Shown in pieces: positions 42,567 to 50,816 of a stretch of DNA of 64,000 nucleotides. The notes under the pieces are model-generated. The model did not search any database. It was not told where the DNA came from and saw only the letters and a program-made list of their open reading frames with translations. Numbering within the stretch: the stretch's first letter is position 1; every line of letters starts with the position of its first letter. The DNA is from Actinoallomurus soli. Its GTDB lineage: Bacteria > Actinomycetota > Actinomycetes > Streptosporangiales > Streptosporangiaceae. The position numbers were made by a program, and so were the translations under genes. The stretch is taken from NCBI RefSeq assembly GCF_024055715.1, contig NZ_JAMXMV010000001.1, positions 186,001-250,000 of the forward strand, read 5' to 3'.

Positions 42567-43472
42567 ATGATCGGTTCTGCGCCTGATGGCGAGAAGGCCG
42601 TGAGCAGCATGTTCGGTCATCATCGTGGTGGTCCGACGGTGCTGCGTATTGTGCTGGGGGCGCAGTTGCGGCGGTTGCGTGAGGCGCGGGGGATCACGTG
42701 TGAGGAGGCCGGTGAGGCGATCCGGGCGTCGCATTCGAAGATCAGCCGGATGGAGTTGGGGCGGGTTCGGTTCCGGTCGCGGGATGTGGCGGATCTGCTG
42801 AGTTTGTACGGGGTTGCCGATCAGGAGGAGCGGTCGGCGATGCTGGCGTTGGCGGAGCGGGCGAATGAGGCGGGGTGGTGGCATTCGTACTCCGATATTC
42901 TGCCGGGCTGGTTCGAGGTGTACATCGGGTTGGAGGAGGCGGCGTCTCGGATCCGTGCGTATGAGGTGCAGTTCGTTCCTGGGTTGTTGCAGACCGAGGA
43001 TTATGCGCGTGCGGTGACGTTGCTGGGGCATCCGGATGCGCCGGGGCATGAGGTGGAGCGGCGGGTGGGGTTGCGGATGCGGCGTCAGTCGTTGCTGTCG
43101 GGGGAGGACCCGCCGCATTTTTGGGCGGTGGTGGATGAGGCGGCGTTGCGGCGGCCGTTGGGTGGGGTCGCGGTGATGCGGCGGCAGTTGGAGCACCTGA
43201 TCGAGGTGACGGAGTTGCCGCATGTGACGTTGCAGGTGGTGCCGTTTCATCTGGGGGGTCATGCGGCGGCGGGTGGGCCGTTCAGTATTTTGCGGTTCGC
43301 GGAGCCGGATTTGCCGGATGTGGTGTATTTGGAGCAGTTGACCAGTGCGTTGTATTTGGACAAGCGTGAGGATGTGGATGATTATCTGGCGGTGATGGAG
43401 CGGTTGTGCATTGACGCCGAGCCCGCCACCCGCATCCGCGACACCCTCGGAGCGATCCTCCGCGACCTCTGA
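42567..43472 (+). CDS. XRE-family regulator with DUF5753 domain (first of a convergent pair)
   Basis: A 301-residue protein: N-terminal HTH (LGAQLRRLREARGITCEEAG then EAIRASHSKISRMELGRVRF), then a DUF5753 domain (about 105-290; WFEVYIGLEEAASRIRAYEV, FVPGLLQTEDYARAV, YLEQLTSALYLDK). Such regulators usually act with a small DUF397 protein encoded next door; none is here. The + strand from about 42600 to 43410 is markedly G-rich and C-poor with many TTG leucine codons, unlike neighbours; the last 60 bases return to normal composition. This suggests transfer or gene conversion. The stop codon lies at the edge of a tandem array. Confidence 0.9.
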   Translation: MIGSAPDGEKAVSSMFGHHRGGPTVLRIVLGAQLRRLREARGITCEEAGEAIRASHSKISRMELGRVRFRSRDVADLLSLYGVADQEERSAMLALAERANEAGWWHSYSDILPGWFEVYIGLEEAASRIRAYEVQFVPGLLQTEDYARAVTLLGHPDAPGHEVERRVGLRMRRQSLLSGEDPPHFWAVVDEAALRRPLGGVAVMRRQLEHLIEVTELPHVTLQVVPFHLGGHAAAGGPFSILRFAEPDLPDVVYLEQLTSALYLDKREDVDDYLAVMERLCIDAEPATRIRDTLGAILRDL

Positions 43473-43569
43473 CCTCTGCGGTCTCTAGACTTCCGCGGCC
43501 TCTGACCTCTGCGGTCTCTAGACCTCCGGGGGCTCTAGACCTCCGCGGCCTCTGATCTCCGGGGGCTCT
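43471..43569. repeat. 16-17-bp tandem array copying the 3' end of the XRE gene
   Basis: Six units of 16-17 bases (starts 43471, 43488, 43504, 43521, 43538, 43554), consensus GACCTCCGCGGCCTCT(A). The last codons and stop of the upstream gene (CTCCGCGACCTCTGA) are the zero unit, so each copy repeats the gene end. The array fills the space between the two convergent XRE genes. Confidence 0.9.
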
Positions 43570-43574
43570 GACTC

Positions 43575-44444
43575 TCAGAGCTCGCGCATGATCTTGCTGA
43601 TCAGATCCATGGACTCCTCCGGCGACGCGCTCTGCACGCACAGGCGCTCCATGGCCGCCGTGTAGTGGTCCATGTCGTCGTCCTTCTCCAGGTACATCGC
43701 GCCCGTCAGCTGCTCGATGTAGGCGATGTCGGGGAGTTCCGGCTCGGGGAAGCGCAGGATCGTGAACGCCCCGGCCTCACCGGCGTGACCGCCCACCCGG
43801 AACGGCATCACCTGCACCGTGATGTTCTCCCGCCGCGCGGCCTCGTGCAGCGCCCGCAACTGGGCGCGGGTCACCTCCACGCCGCCGATCGGCCGCCACA
43901 GCGCCGCCTCGTCGATGACGGCCCACAGGCGGGGCGGGTGCGGCTGGTACAGGATCCGCTGCCGGCGCATCCGCAGCTCGACCCGGCGCTCGACCTCGTC
44001 CGCCGACGGATCCGACATGCCCTGCATGACGACCGCGCGGGTGTACTCCGGAGTCTGCAGCAGCCCGGGAATGAACTGCACCTCGTAGGTCCGGATGACC
44101 TGGGCCGCCTCCTCCAGGTCGACGTAGGGGCGGAACCAGGCGGGCATCGCGTTGTTGTACGCCTGCAGCCAGCCGGGCCGGCTGGCCTCCCGTACGACGG
44201 TCAGGAGGGCGTCGCGCTCGCCGCGGTCGTCGATGCCGTACAGCTTGAGCAGGGCGACGACGTCGTCCTCGTCGAGACCGGCGCGGCCCTGTTCGAGCCG
44301 GCCGATCCGGCTCTCCGTCGCGTTGATGGCCTCGGCGGCCTCCTTGCGGCTCGTCCCGGCCGCCTCCCGCAGGCGGCGGAGCTGCGCTCCCACGATCCTG
44401 CGGCGGACGGTGGGCCTGCTCACCGAATGCACCGCCACGGCCAC
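43575..44444 (-). CDS. XRE-family regulator with DUF5753 domain (second of a convergent pair)
   Basis: A 289-residue paralogue of the preceding regulator: HTH (VGAQLRRLREAAGTSRKEAA then EAINATESRIGRLEQGRAGL) and a DUF5753 domain (WFRPYVDLEEAAQVIRTYEV, FIPGLLQTPEYTRAV, YIEQLTGAMYLEK). Codon use is normal for this genome, unlike its partner. GTG 44444 is chosen because GGAGGT lies eight bases upstream; the frame remains open further without similarity. No DUF397 partner is adjacent. Confidence 0.9.
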   Translation of the reverse strand: MAVAVHSVSRPTVRRRIVGAQLRRLREAAGTSRKEAAEAINATESRIGRLEQGRAGLDEDDVVALLKLYGIDDRGERDALLTVVREASRPGWLQAYNNAMPAWFRPYVDLEEAAQVIRTYEVQFIPGLLQTPEYTRAVVMQGMSDPSADEVERRVELRMRRQRILYQPHPPRLWAVIDEAALWRPIGGVEVTRAQLRALHEAARRENITVQVMPFRVGGHAGEAGAFTILRFPEPELPDIAYIEQLTGAMYLEKDDDMDHYTAAMERLCVQSASPEESMDLISKIMREL

Positions 44445-44615
44445 GGGTTCCCACCTCCGATCACCATAATGCGGGCAGAGTCTGCCATCGATGACCACCG
44501 GTGAACAGACCTCAGGGCCTACTGAGACCGAAATAGCCTTTGAAATCTTTCCCTTTACGGCGGATCGGTCCAATAGGCCGGTCGTCGGCGGGTGCCCCGC
44601 GGCCTTCCCGGACGC

Positions 44616-45464
44616 TCAGACGGTCGCGGAGGCCTCTTCCTCCTCGATCCGGCGGTTCCATTCCGCCTTGCTCGCCCGCCAGCCCTCGTCGTCCGCGCCG
44701 AGGCGCCAGTAGCCGGAGATGGACAGCTGGTCCATGGACAGCTCGCGCTCCAGGCGCAGGTGCCGCCGCAGCCGCTTGACGAATCCCGCCTCACCGTGCA
44801 CGAACGCGTGGACCTCGCCCGGCGGGAACTCCAGGTCGCGTACGGCCTCGACGAGCGCCTCGCCGACCTCGGCGGTGCCGCGGTGCAGCCAGACGATCCG
44901 CGTGTCACCCGGAGCGTCGAGCGGCACCTCTTCCTCGGCGCCGGCCACCTCGACGAAGACCCGGGCGGTCGCGCCCTCCGGGAGCCGCTCCAGCGAGGCG
45001 GCGATGGCCGGGAGCGCGCTCTCGTCACCCACGAGCAGGTGCCAGTCGGCCTTCTCGCTCGGCGCGTACGCCCCGCCGGGCCCCAGGAACAGCACCTCCT
45101 CGCCGGGCCTGACCCGGGCGGCCCAGGGACCGGCCAGACCGTGGTCCCCGTGATACACGAAGTCGATGGTCAGCTCACGGGCCTCCGCGTCCCACGCGCG
45201 CACCGTGTACGAGCGCAGCCGCGGCCACTGTTCGCGCGGAAGGTCGCGGTGGACGGCCTCCATGTCGAACGGCTCGGGGTACTCCACGCCGGGCACCGGG
45301 AAGAGGATCTTCACGTAGTGGTCGGTGTACTCGCCGACGGAGAAGCCGGCCAGCTCCTCGCCGCCGATCACCACCCGGATCAGGTGCGGGGTCAGCCGCT
45401 CGACGCGCTGGACGCGTCCCCGGTTCACTCGCCGGCCTCGCCGGGCGGGCCTGTCGTTGGTCAT
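44616..45464 (-). CDS. Siderophore-interacting protein (ViuB-type FAD ferric reductase)
   Basis: A 282-residue cytoplasmic flavoprotein with an N-terminal FAD-binding barrel (YTDHYVKILFPVPG, LRSYTVRAWDAEARELTIDF, PGEEVLFLGPGGAY) and a C-terminal SIP domain (LLVGDESALPAIAASLERLP, VHAFVHGEAGFVKRLRRHL and terminal GYWRLGADDEGWR). It reduces ferric siderophores to release iron. An iron box lies directly upstream of the ATG (45464). No siderophore synthesis or import genes are adjacent, so it serves dispersed transporters. Confidence 0.93.
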   Translation of the reverse strand: MTNDRPARRGRRVNRGRVQRVERLTPHLIRVVIGGEELAGFSVGEYTDHYVKILFPVPGVEYPEPFDMEAVHRDLPREQWPRLRSYTVRAWDAEARELTIDFVYHGDHGLAGPWAARVRPGEEVLFLGPGGAYAPSEKADWHLLVGDESALPAIAASLERLPEGATARVFVEVAGAEEEVPLDAPGDTRIVWLHRGTAEVGEALVEAVRDLEFPPGEVHAFVHGEAGFVKRLRRHLRLERELSMDQLSISGYWRLGADDEGWRASKAEWNRRIEEEEASATV

Positions 45465-45477
45465 GTGACACTCCTTA

Positions 45478-45496
45478 TTAGGTGAGCCTAACTTTA
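45478..45496 (-). promoter_or_regulatory. IdeR/DmdR-type iron box upstream of the siderophore-interacting protein gene
   Basis: TTAGGTGAGCCTAACTTTA lies 14 bases upstream of the start codon and shares the TTAGGT...CTAAC core of the IdeR/DmdR box, as at 11928. Iron repression is the likely mode. Confidence 0.72.
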
Positions 45497-45654
45497 AGCG
45501 GCGGCGCCCTTATCACCTACCCGGCGTGAGCGGGATCACCATCCGGCGGCTCCGGTGCGGCGGGGCGGCGCACGGCCGTAGTGACATCTGTCATCGGAGA
45601 ATCGGTGATAGCGCGCTCTGTGGCGACGACGGGCGCTCTGCGAGGATCGGCCCT

Positions 45655-46152
45655 GTGGAGGCAACGGAGGTGCGGCTCAGGCCGCCACGTCACCTGGTCA
45701 GCCGGAAGGCCATCGGCTACTGGACCCTGCGCGCGCTGGGCGGCTGGCTGCCCATCCTCGCCGCTCAGGTCATCTGGACGCTCGGCGACGACGGTCACGT
45801 TCCCTGGCATCTCGCGGGGCTCGTCCTGACCGGGGTCCTCGGCGCGGCGCACGTCATCGTCATGCCCCAGTGGCGGTTCCGCGTGCACCGCTGGGAGGTG
45901 ACGCCCGAGGCCGTCTACACGCAGTCCGGCTGGTTCGACCAGGAGCGGCGCATCGCCCCGATCTCCCGCATCCAGACCGTCGACAGCGAGCGCGGACCGT
46001 TCGAACAGCTGTTCGGCCTCGCGAACGTCACGGTGACGACGGCCTCGGCGGCCGGTCCGCTGAAGATCCGCGGACTCGACCGGGACGCGGCGGAGCGGCT
46101 CGTCGACCATCTCACCGAGGGCACCTCGGCCGACCGGAGCGACGCGACTTGA
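45655..46152 (+). CDS. YdbS-like membrane protein with bacterial PH (bPH2) domain
   Basis: A 165-residue protein starting at GTG 45655 (VEATEVRLRPPRHLVSRKAI). Two membrane helices (about 20-65) are followed by a bPH2 domain with VTPEAVYTQSGWFDQERRIA, PISRIQTVDSERGPFEQLFG and a C-terminal helix, the standard YdbS layout. Role unknown; YdbS-YdbT-like pairs are proposed to act at the membrane. It is paired with a larger PH protein 62 bases downstream. The frame extends to 45526, but that part lacks similarity. Confidence 0.83.
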   Translation: MEATEVRLRPPRHLVSRKAIGYWTLRALGGWLPILAAQVIWTLGDDGHVPWHLAGLVLTGVLGAAHVIVMPQWRFRVHRWEVTPEAVYTQSGWFDQERRIAPISRIQTVDSERGPFEQLFGLANVTVTTASAAGPLKIRGLDRDAAERLVDHLTEGTSADRSDAT

Positions 46153-46214
46153 GCGAGCAGCGAGTGGATCAAGAGCACAGCGCCTCTGGTCACTCCTCCG
46201 TCGAAGGAGGGCGC
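46153..46214 (+). repeat. Diverged single copy of the ribosome-binding-site-carrying repeat
   Basis: The 38 bases at 46173-46210 match 35 positions of the minus-strand unit at 27.57-27.77 kb, including GAAGGAGG, again exactly four bases before the next start codon (GTG 46215). It fills the gap between the two PH-domain genes. Confidence 0.82.
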
Positions 46215-47702
46215 GTGAACGCCGAGCCCGAACCGGGGGACTGGCGGCGGCTGTCCACCCGCATGCTCCTCGTCCACCCGGTGCAGGAGCTCCTGCGGGC
46301 CTGGCCGGTGCTCGTGGGGCTCGTGGTGGCCGGAAGCGCCGGCGGGCACGGATCCTGGTGGAGCCTGGCGGCCACGGCCGCCGTCATCATCGGCGGCCTG
46401 CTGCGCTGGTTCACGACCTCCTACCGCGTCACCGCCGAGCAGGTCCAGGTCCGCAAGGGCCTCCTGCGGCGGCAGGTCCTGACCGTCCCGCGCGACCGGA
46501 TCCGTACGGTCGACGTCACGGCCCACGCGCTGCACCGCTCTCTCGGCCTGGCCAAGGTGGAGGTGGGCACCGGCCGTACCGACCGCAAGAACGACGGGGT
46601 GAAGCTCGACGCCCTGCACACGGCCGAGGCCGCCCGCCTGCGCGATGAGCTCCTGCACCATCCGGCGGCCTCCGCCACGCGGCCGGCCGCGCGGCCCCGC
46701 GAGACGCTCCTGGCCCGGATGCGGCCGGAATGGGTGCGGTACGGCCCGTTCACGCTGACGGGCTTCGTCACGGTCGGGGTCGTCGCCGGCGTCGTGTGGC
46801 GCTCCCTCAACGAGGCGCACGTCGACCCTCGGCGGATCCGGGCGCTGAGCGCGCTGCTGGACCGGTTCGGGCGGACCTCGCTGGCCGTGGACGTCCTCAT
46901 CGTCGCCGTCGCGCTTCTGGTGGTCGTGGCGGCGGCCTCCACCCTCGGGTACGTCCTGGCCTTCCACGGCTTCCGGCTCACCCGGGGCGACGCCGGCACC
47001 CTCCACGTCACCCGCGGTCTCATCACGACGCGAGCGATCACGATCGAGGAGCGGAGGCTGCGCGGCGTGGAGTTCAGCGAGCCGCTGCTGCTGCGAGCCG
47101 TCGGCGGGGCGCGGTGCATCGCCATCACCACCGGGCTGCGCGTCGGGCGCGGCGCCGAGCGCGGCGGGTCGCTGCTGCTGCCGCCCGCGCCGCGCGCCGA
47201 GGCCCTCCGGGTGGCCGGCGCGGTTCTACGGGACGACGTCCCGTTCAGCCGGACGCCGACCGGGCACGGCCCGCGCGCGACCCGCCGCCGCTTCTCCCGT
47301 GCCGTCGGCGTCGCCCTCCTCGTCGTGGCCGTCGCCGCCGCCCTGTGGGCCCTCGGCGCGGTGCCCGCGTGGACCTGGCAGGTCGCGCTCGTCCTCGTCC
47401 CGCTCGCCGCCCTGGTGGCCGCCGACCGCGCGCGAGCCCTCGGTCACACGGTCGTCAACGGGGCCCTGGTCAGCCGCCGCGGCTCGCTCGTACGCCGCCG
47501 GAGCGTGCTGTCCTGCGAAGGAATCATCGGCTGGAACCTGCGACGGTCCTTCTTCCAGCGGCGGAGCGGCCTGGCGACCCTGGTCGCGACGACCGCGGCC
47601 GGACGCCAGCGGGTGGAGGTCCAGGACGTTCCGCTGCCGCAGGCCCTCCGGATCGCCGAGGAGGCCCTCCCGGGCCTCCTGACGCCGTTCCTGGAGCGCT
47701 GA
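46215..47702 (+). CDS. YdbT-like membrane protein with multiple bPH2 domains
   Basis: A 495-residue protein with hydrophobic segments in three pairs (about 28-62, 185-250 and 370-415), each followed by a bPH2 domain: ITTSYRVTAEQVQVRKG-like around 75-145, the second around 262-330 (TRGLITTRAITIEERRLRGV) and the third around 420-490. The layout is that of YdbT, the partner of YdbS. Start GTG 46215 is supported by GAAGGAGG four bases upstream; a GTG at 46164 is an alternative. Function unknown beyond membrane association. Confidence 0.85.
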   Translation: MNAEPEPGDWRRLSTRMLLVHPVQELLRAWPVLVGLVVAGSAGGHGSWWSLAATAAVIIGGLLRWFTTSYRVTAEQVQVRKGLLRRQVLTVPRDRIRTVDVTAHALHRSLGLAKVEVGTGRTDRKNDGVKLDALHTAEAARLRDELLHHPAASATRPAARPRETLLARMRPEWVRYGPFTLTGFVTVGVVAGVVWRSLNEAHVDPRRIRALSALLDRFGRTSLAVDVLIVAVALLVVVAAASTLGYVLAFHGFRLTRGDAGTLHVTRGLITTRAITIEERRLRGVEFSEPLLLRAVGGARCIAITTGLRVGRGAERGGSLLLPPAPRAEALRVAGAVLRDDVPFSRTPTGHGPRATRRRFSRAVGVALLVVAVAAALWALGAVPAWTWQVALVLVPLAALVAADRARALGHTVVNGALVSRRGSLVRRRSVLSCEGIIGWNLRRSFFQRRSGLATLVATTAAGRQRVEVQDVPLPQALRIAEEALPGLLTPFLER

Positions 47703-47709
47703 ACGCCGC

Positions 47710-47808
47710 GACGGCGCCCGATACGGCGTGGGGTGACGGCGTCCGGCACGGCGCGTGGGGTGACGGCGCCCGGTGGGGCGTGGGGTGACGGCGTCCAGCG
47801 CGGCCGGG
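47710..47808. repeat. 25-27-bp tandem array between convergent genes
   Basis: Units beginning GACGGCG start at 47710, 47735, 47762 and 47787 (periods 25, 27, 25), most ending GCGTGGGGT. The array lies between the YdbT-like stop (47702) and the MFS stop (47811). Confidence 0.85.
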
Positions 47809-47810
47809 CG

Positions 47811-48968
47811 TCACCGTTCGCGCAGGGCCCCGGCGGGCAGGGCGATGAGGGCGGTCATGACCGTGACGAGCGCGAGCGCGGCCGTCAGCGAGGTCGCCTG
47901 TGCCACGAACCCGATGACGGGCGGGGCGATCATCCATCCGCCGTACCCGACCGTCCCGACGGCGGCCACGGCGGTGCCGGGATCCCGTCCGGGCGTACGG
48001 CCCGCGGCGCTGAAGGTCAGGGGGACGACCGTCGCCATGCCGAGCCCGAGTAGGACGAAGGCGGCGACGACCACCGGCGTGACGGGCACGAGGAGCCCCG
48101 CGGCCAGCCCGACGGCGCCGATCACGGCCGCCGCGCGGACCACGAGGGGCGCACCGAGCCGGCCCACGACACGGTCCCCGACGAGGCGGGCGGCGGCCAT
48201 GGACAGGGAGAACCCCGCGTAGCCCCACGCGGCGACGCCGGGCGTGGCGTGCGCGGCCGTGCGGAGGTACACCGCGCTCCAGTCGGCCGCGGCGGCCTCC
48301 CCGAACAGGCTGCAGAAGGTGATGACGCCGAGGACGAGCAGGGCGCGGTCCGGCCGGGCGAAGACCTTCCCGGCCGCCGTCGGCGGCGCGGGCGTGAGGC
48401 GCGTGCCGCACAGGACGCCGACCACCGCGATGACCACGCCGACGGTCAGGAGGTGCCCCGGTGCCGCGACGCCCGCCCGCGCGACCAGCCCGGCGCTCGC
48501 CGAGCCGATGAGGCCGCCGACGCTCCACAGGCCGTGCAGGCCCGACATGATCGACCGGCCGTAGCGGTTCTGGACCGTGACACCCTGGGCGTTCATCGCC
48601 ACGTCGAGGATGCCGCCGGCGGCGCCGGACAGGAACAGCGCGACGAAGATCACCGGCAGGGTCGGCGCGAAGGCGGGGAGCGGCAGGGCGGCCGCGACGG
48701 CGAGCGTCATGACGCGGGTCAGGGTGCGGCTGTCGACGCGCGCGCTCAGCCACGCGGCGATCGGCATCCCCGAGAGTCCGCCGATCGCCGCGCCCATCAG
48801 CGCCAGCCCCAGGCCGGCGGAGGACAGGTGCCGGGCCTCCTTGACCCAGGGGATGCGGGCGGCCCAGCTGCCCGCCGCGATGCCGTGCAGGGCGAACACG
48901 CAGGCGACGGCGAGGCGGGCCAGGCGGTCCCGTTGCGTCGGACCGGCCGAGACGGACGTCGAAGACAT
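47811..48968 (-). CDS. MFS transporter (YbjJ/fucose-permease-like)
   Basis: A 385-residue membrane protein with about twelve helices. N-terminal FALHGIAAGSWAARIPWVKE and SGAAGGILDVAMNAQGVTVQ and LHGLWSVGGLIGS are characteristic of YbjJ-like major facilitator proteins. Substrate unknown. Start ATG 48968; 43 bases separate it from the APC permease stop upstream on the same strand, so the two may be one transcript. Confidence 0.9.
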   Translation of the reverse strand: MSSTSVSAGPTQRDRLARLAVACVFALHGIAAGSWAARIPWVKEARHLSSAGLGLALMGAAIGGLSGMPIAAWLSARVDSRTLTRVMTLAVAAALPLPAFAPTLPVIFVALFLSGAAGGILDVAMNAQGVTVQNRYGRSIMSGLHGLWSVGGLIGSASAGLVARAGVAAPGHLLTVGVVIAVVGVLCGTRLTPAPPTAAGKVFARPDRALLVLGVITFCSLFGEAAAADWSAVYLRTAAHATPGVAAWGYAGFSLSMAAARLVGDRVVGRLGAPLVVRAAAVIGAVGLAAGLLVPVTPVVVAAFVLLGLGMATVVPLTFSAAGRTPGRDPGTAVAAVGTVGYGGWMIAPPVIGFVAQATSLTAALALVTVMTALIALPAGALRER

Positions 48969-49011
48969 CCCACCATGATCACCTACGCGCTCCGGCGGGC
49001 GGTACCCTCCG

Positions 49012-50580
49012 TCACCGGCGGTGCCGGCCGGGATCGCGGACCGGACGGCCGTCGAGGAGATGGCGCAGGCGGCTGTTGGTCCGCCCGTACAGCAGGTAGA
49101 CGCCCAGCCCGAAGGCCATCCAGAGGCCGAAGTACTCCCATGTGCGCAGGCGCAGGTTGAGCATGAGCCAGCCGACGGCGGCGATGGCCAGGACGGGTGT
49201 CACGGGCACACCGGGCACGCGGAACCCGCGCGGCAGGTCCGGGCGGGCGCGCCGGAGCACCGGCACGCCGGCCGACACGAACAGGAAGGCGAAGAGCGTC
49301 CCGATCACGATCATCTGCTGGAGCGTGAGGACGCTGACCTTCCCGAACGTCCAGACGTCGACCTGGGACAGCGCGATCGCCGTGCCTCCGGTCAGGAGCG
49401 CGGCGCGGGTCGGCACCTTGTACCGGCTGCTGACCACGGCGAGCGGCGCTGGCAGCAGGCCGTCGCGTGCCATCGCGAAGAGCACGCGGGTCTGGGCGAC
49501 CATGACGACGAGGATGACGGTGGCCAGGCCGATGACCGCCCCCACGTCGATGACCAGGCCCATCCCGTCCGACCCGACGGCGGTGAACGCGTCGGCCAGT
49601 GGCGTCGCCGGGTTCAGCCGGGCGTACGGGACCATGCCCACCATCGCGACCGCGACGCCGATGTAGAGGGCGATCGCGATGAGGAGGCTGACGATCATCC
49701 CGGCCGGCACCCGGCGGGGGGCGTCCCGGGTCTCCTCCGCGGCCGTGGCGATGAGGTCGAAGCCGAGGTACGCGAAGGCGATCGCGGAGGTGGCGGCGAA
49801 GATGCCGAACAGGCCGAACGCGTGCGGCGCGCCGCCTGTGACCAGGTCCAGGACGGTCCGGTCGCCGTCGGGGGCGGGCAGGGGCCGGGCGGGCGGCACG
49901 AACGGCCTGAGGTTGGCGGGATGGAAGAACAGGAGCCCGCCGGAGATCACCAGGCCGATCGCGATGACCTTCGCCAGCACCATGAACCACAGGGTGTAGA
50001 GGCTGAGCCGCGCGCCGCTGGCGACCACCAGCGTCAGCACCGCGAGGAGCAGCAGGGAGAACAGGTCGAACCCCGTCTCGTGCCCTACGACGCCCGCGAT
50101 CGCCGAGGGGACGTGGACGGCGGAGACGCCGGACAGCGTGCGGACGTCGCCGATCAGCCGGGTCGCGTACAGGGACCAGGCCCGGCCGACGACGGCGGCG
50201 GTGAGCTGGAGCTCCAGAAGGAGCGCCCAGCCGATCACCCAGGCCCAGATCTCGCCGAAGGCGACGTAGGCGAACGAGTAGGCGCTGCCCGCGACCGGCA
50301 TCGTGGACGACAGCTCGGCGTAGGAGAGCGCGGACAGCAGGCAGGCGAGGCCCGCGATGACGAAGGAGACGATGACGGCGGGGCCCGCCGTCGTCGCGGC
50401 CTGCTCGCCGGCGACCCGGAAGATGCCGGCGCCCACCATCACGCCGAGGCCCAGCACGATCAGGTCGCGCGTCTTGTAGATGAGGGACAGCCGGTGGCGG
50501 CCGCCGTAGTGCGGGCCGACGATCTCCTCGACCGGCAGCCGGCGGAGCACGTTGTTGCGGAACGGTGCCTGGACGCTCAA
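49012..50580 (-). CDS. APC-family amino acid permease
   Basis: A 522-residue transporter with about twelve helices. Family motifs: LIVLGLGVMVGAGIFRVAGE (first helix), ALSYAELSSTMPVAGSAYSF and FAYLGFDLIATAAEETRDAP. This is the cationic amino acid permease-like branch of the APC family. The start is uncertain: TTG 50580 gives SVQAPFRNNVLRRLPVEEIV and a GGGGGG run about ten bases upstream; the frame continues upstream without similarity. It is divergent from the GGT gene, which releases amino acids, so a functional link is possible. Confidence 0.85.
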   Translation of the reverse strand: MSVQAPFRNNVLRRLPVEEIVGPHYGGRHRLSLIYKTRDLIVLGLGVMVGAGIFRVAGEQAATTAGPAVIVSFVIAGLACLLSALSYAELSSTMPVAGSAYSFAYVAFGEIWAWVIGWALLLELQLTAAVVGRAWSLYATRLIGDVRTLSGVSAVHVPSAIAGVVGHETGFDLFSLLLLAVLTLVVASGARLSLYTLWFMVLAKVIAIGLVISGGLLFFHPANLRPFVPPARPLPAPDGDRTVLDLVTGGAPHAFGLFGIFAATSAIAFAYLGFDLIATAAEETRDAPRRVPAGMIVSLLIAIALYIGVAVAMVGMVPYARLNPATPLADAFTAVGSDGMGLVIDVGAVIGLATVILVVMVAQTRVLFAMARDGLLPAPLAVVSSRYKVPTRAALLTGGTAIALSQVDVWTFGKVSVLTLQQMIVIGTLFAFLFVSAGVPVLRRARPDLPRGFRVPGVPVTPVLAIAAVGWLMLNLRLRTWEYFGLWMAFGLGVYLLYGRTNSRLRHLLDGRPVRDPGRHRR

Positions 50581-50816
50581 CTCGTGTCGTCCCCCCAAAA
50601 GGTGTCTCGGCCGGTCGAGCCCCCACCGCCTATGGGTTCTAGGGCACCCAAGGATGTCCGAGTTAATGGTGGATAACAAGGTCACGACCGCTAAATGGGT
50701 TTTCGGAGATACGCGACACTTCGGCCGTGTCCGGCCGATCTCCTGGAACCCGGAGCGGCCGGGTGGCATGGTGGGGGCAAGCGTTCCCAGCGTTCACCGT
50801 GGGTCAGGAGAACCGC

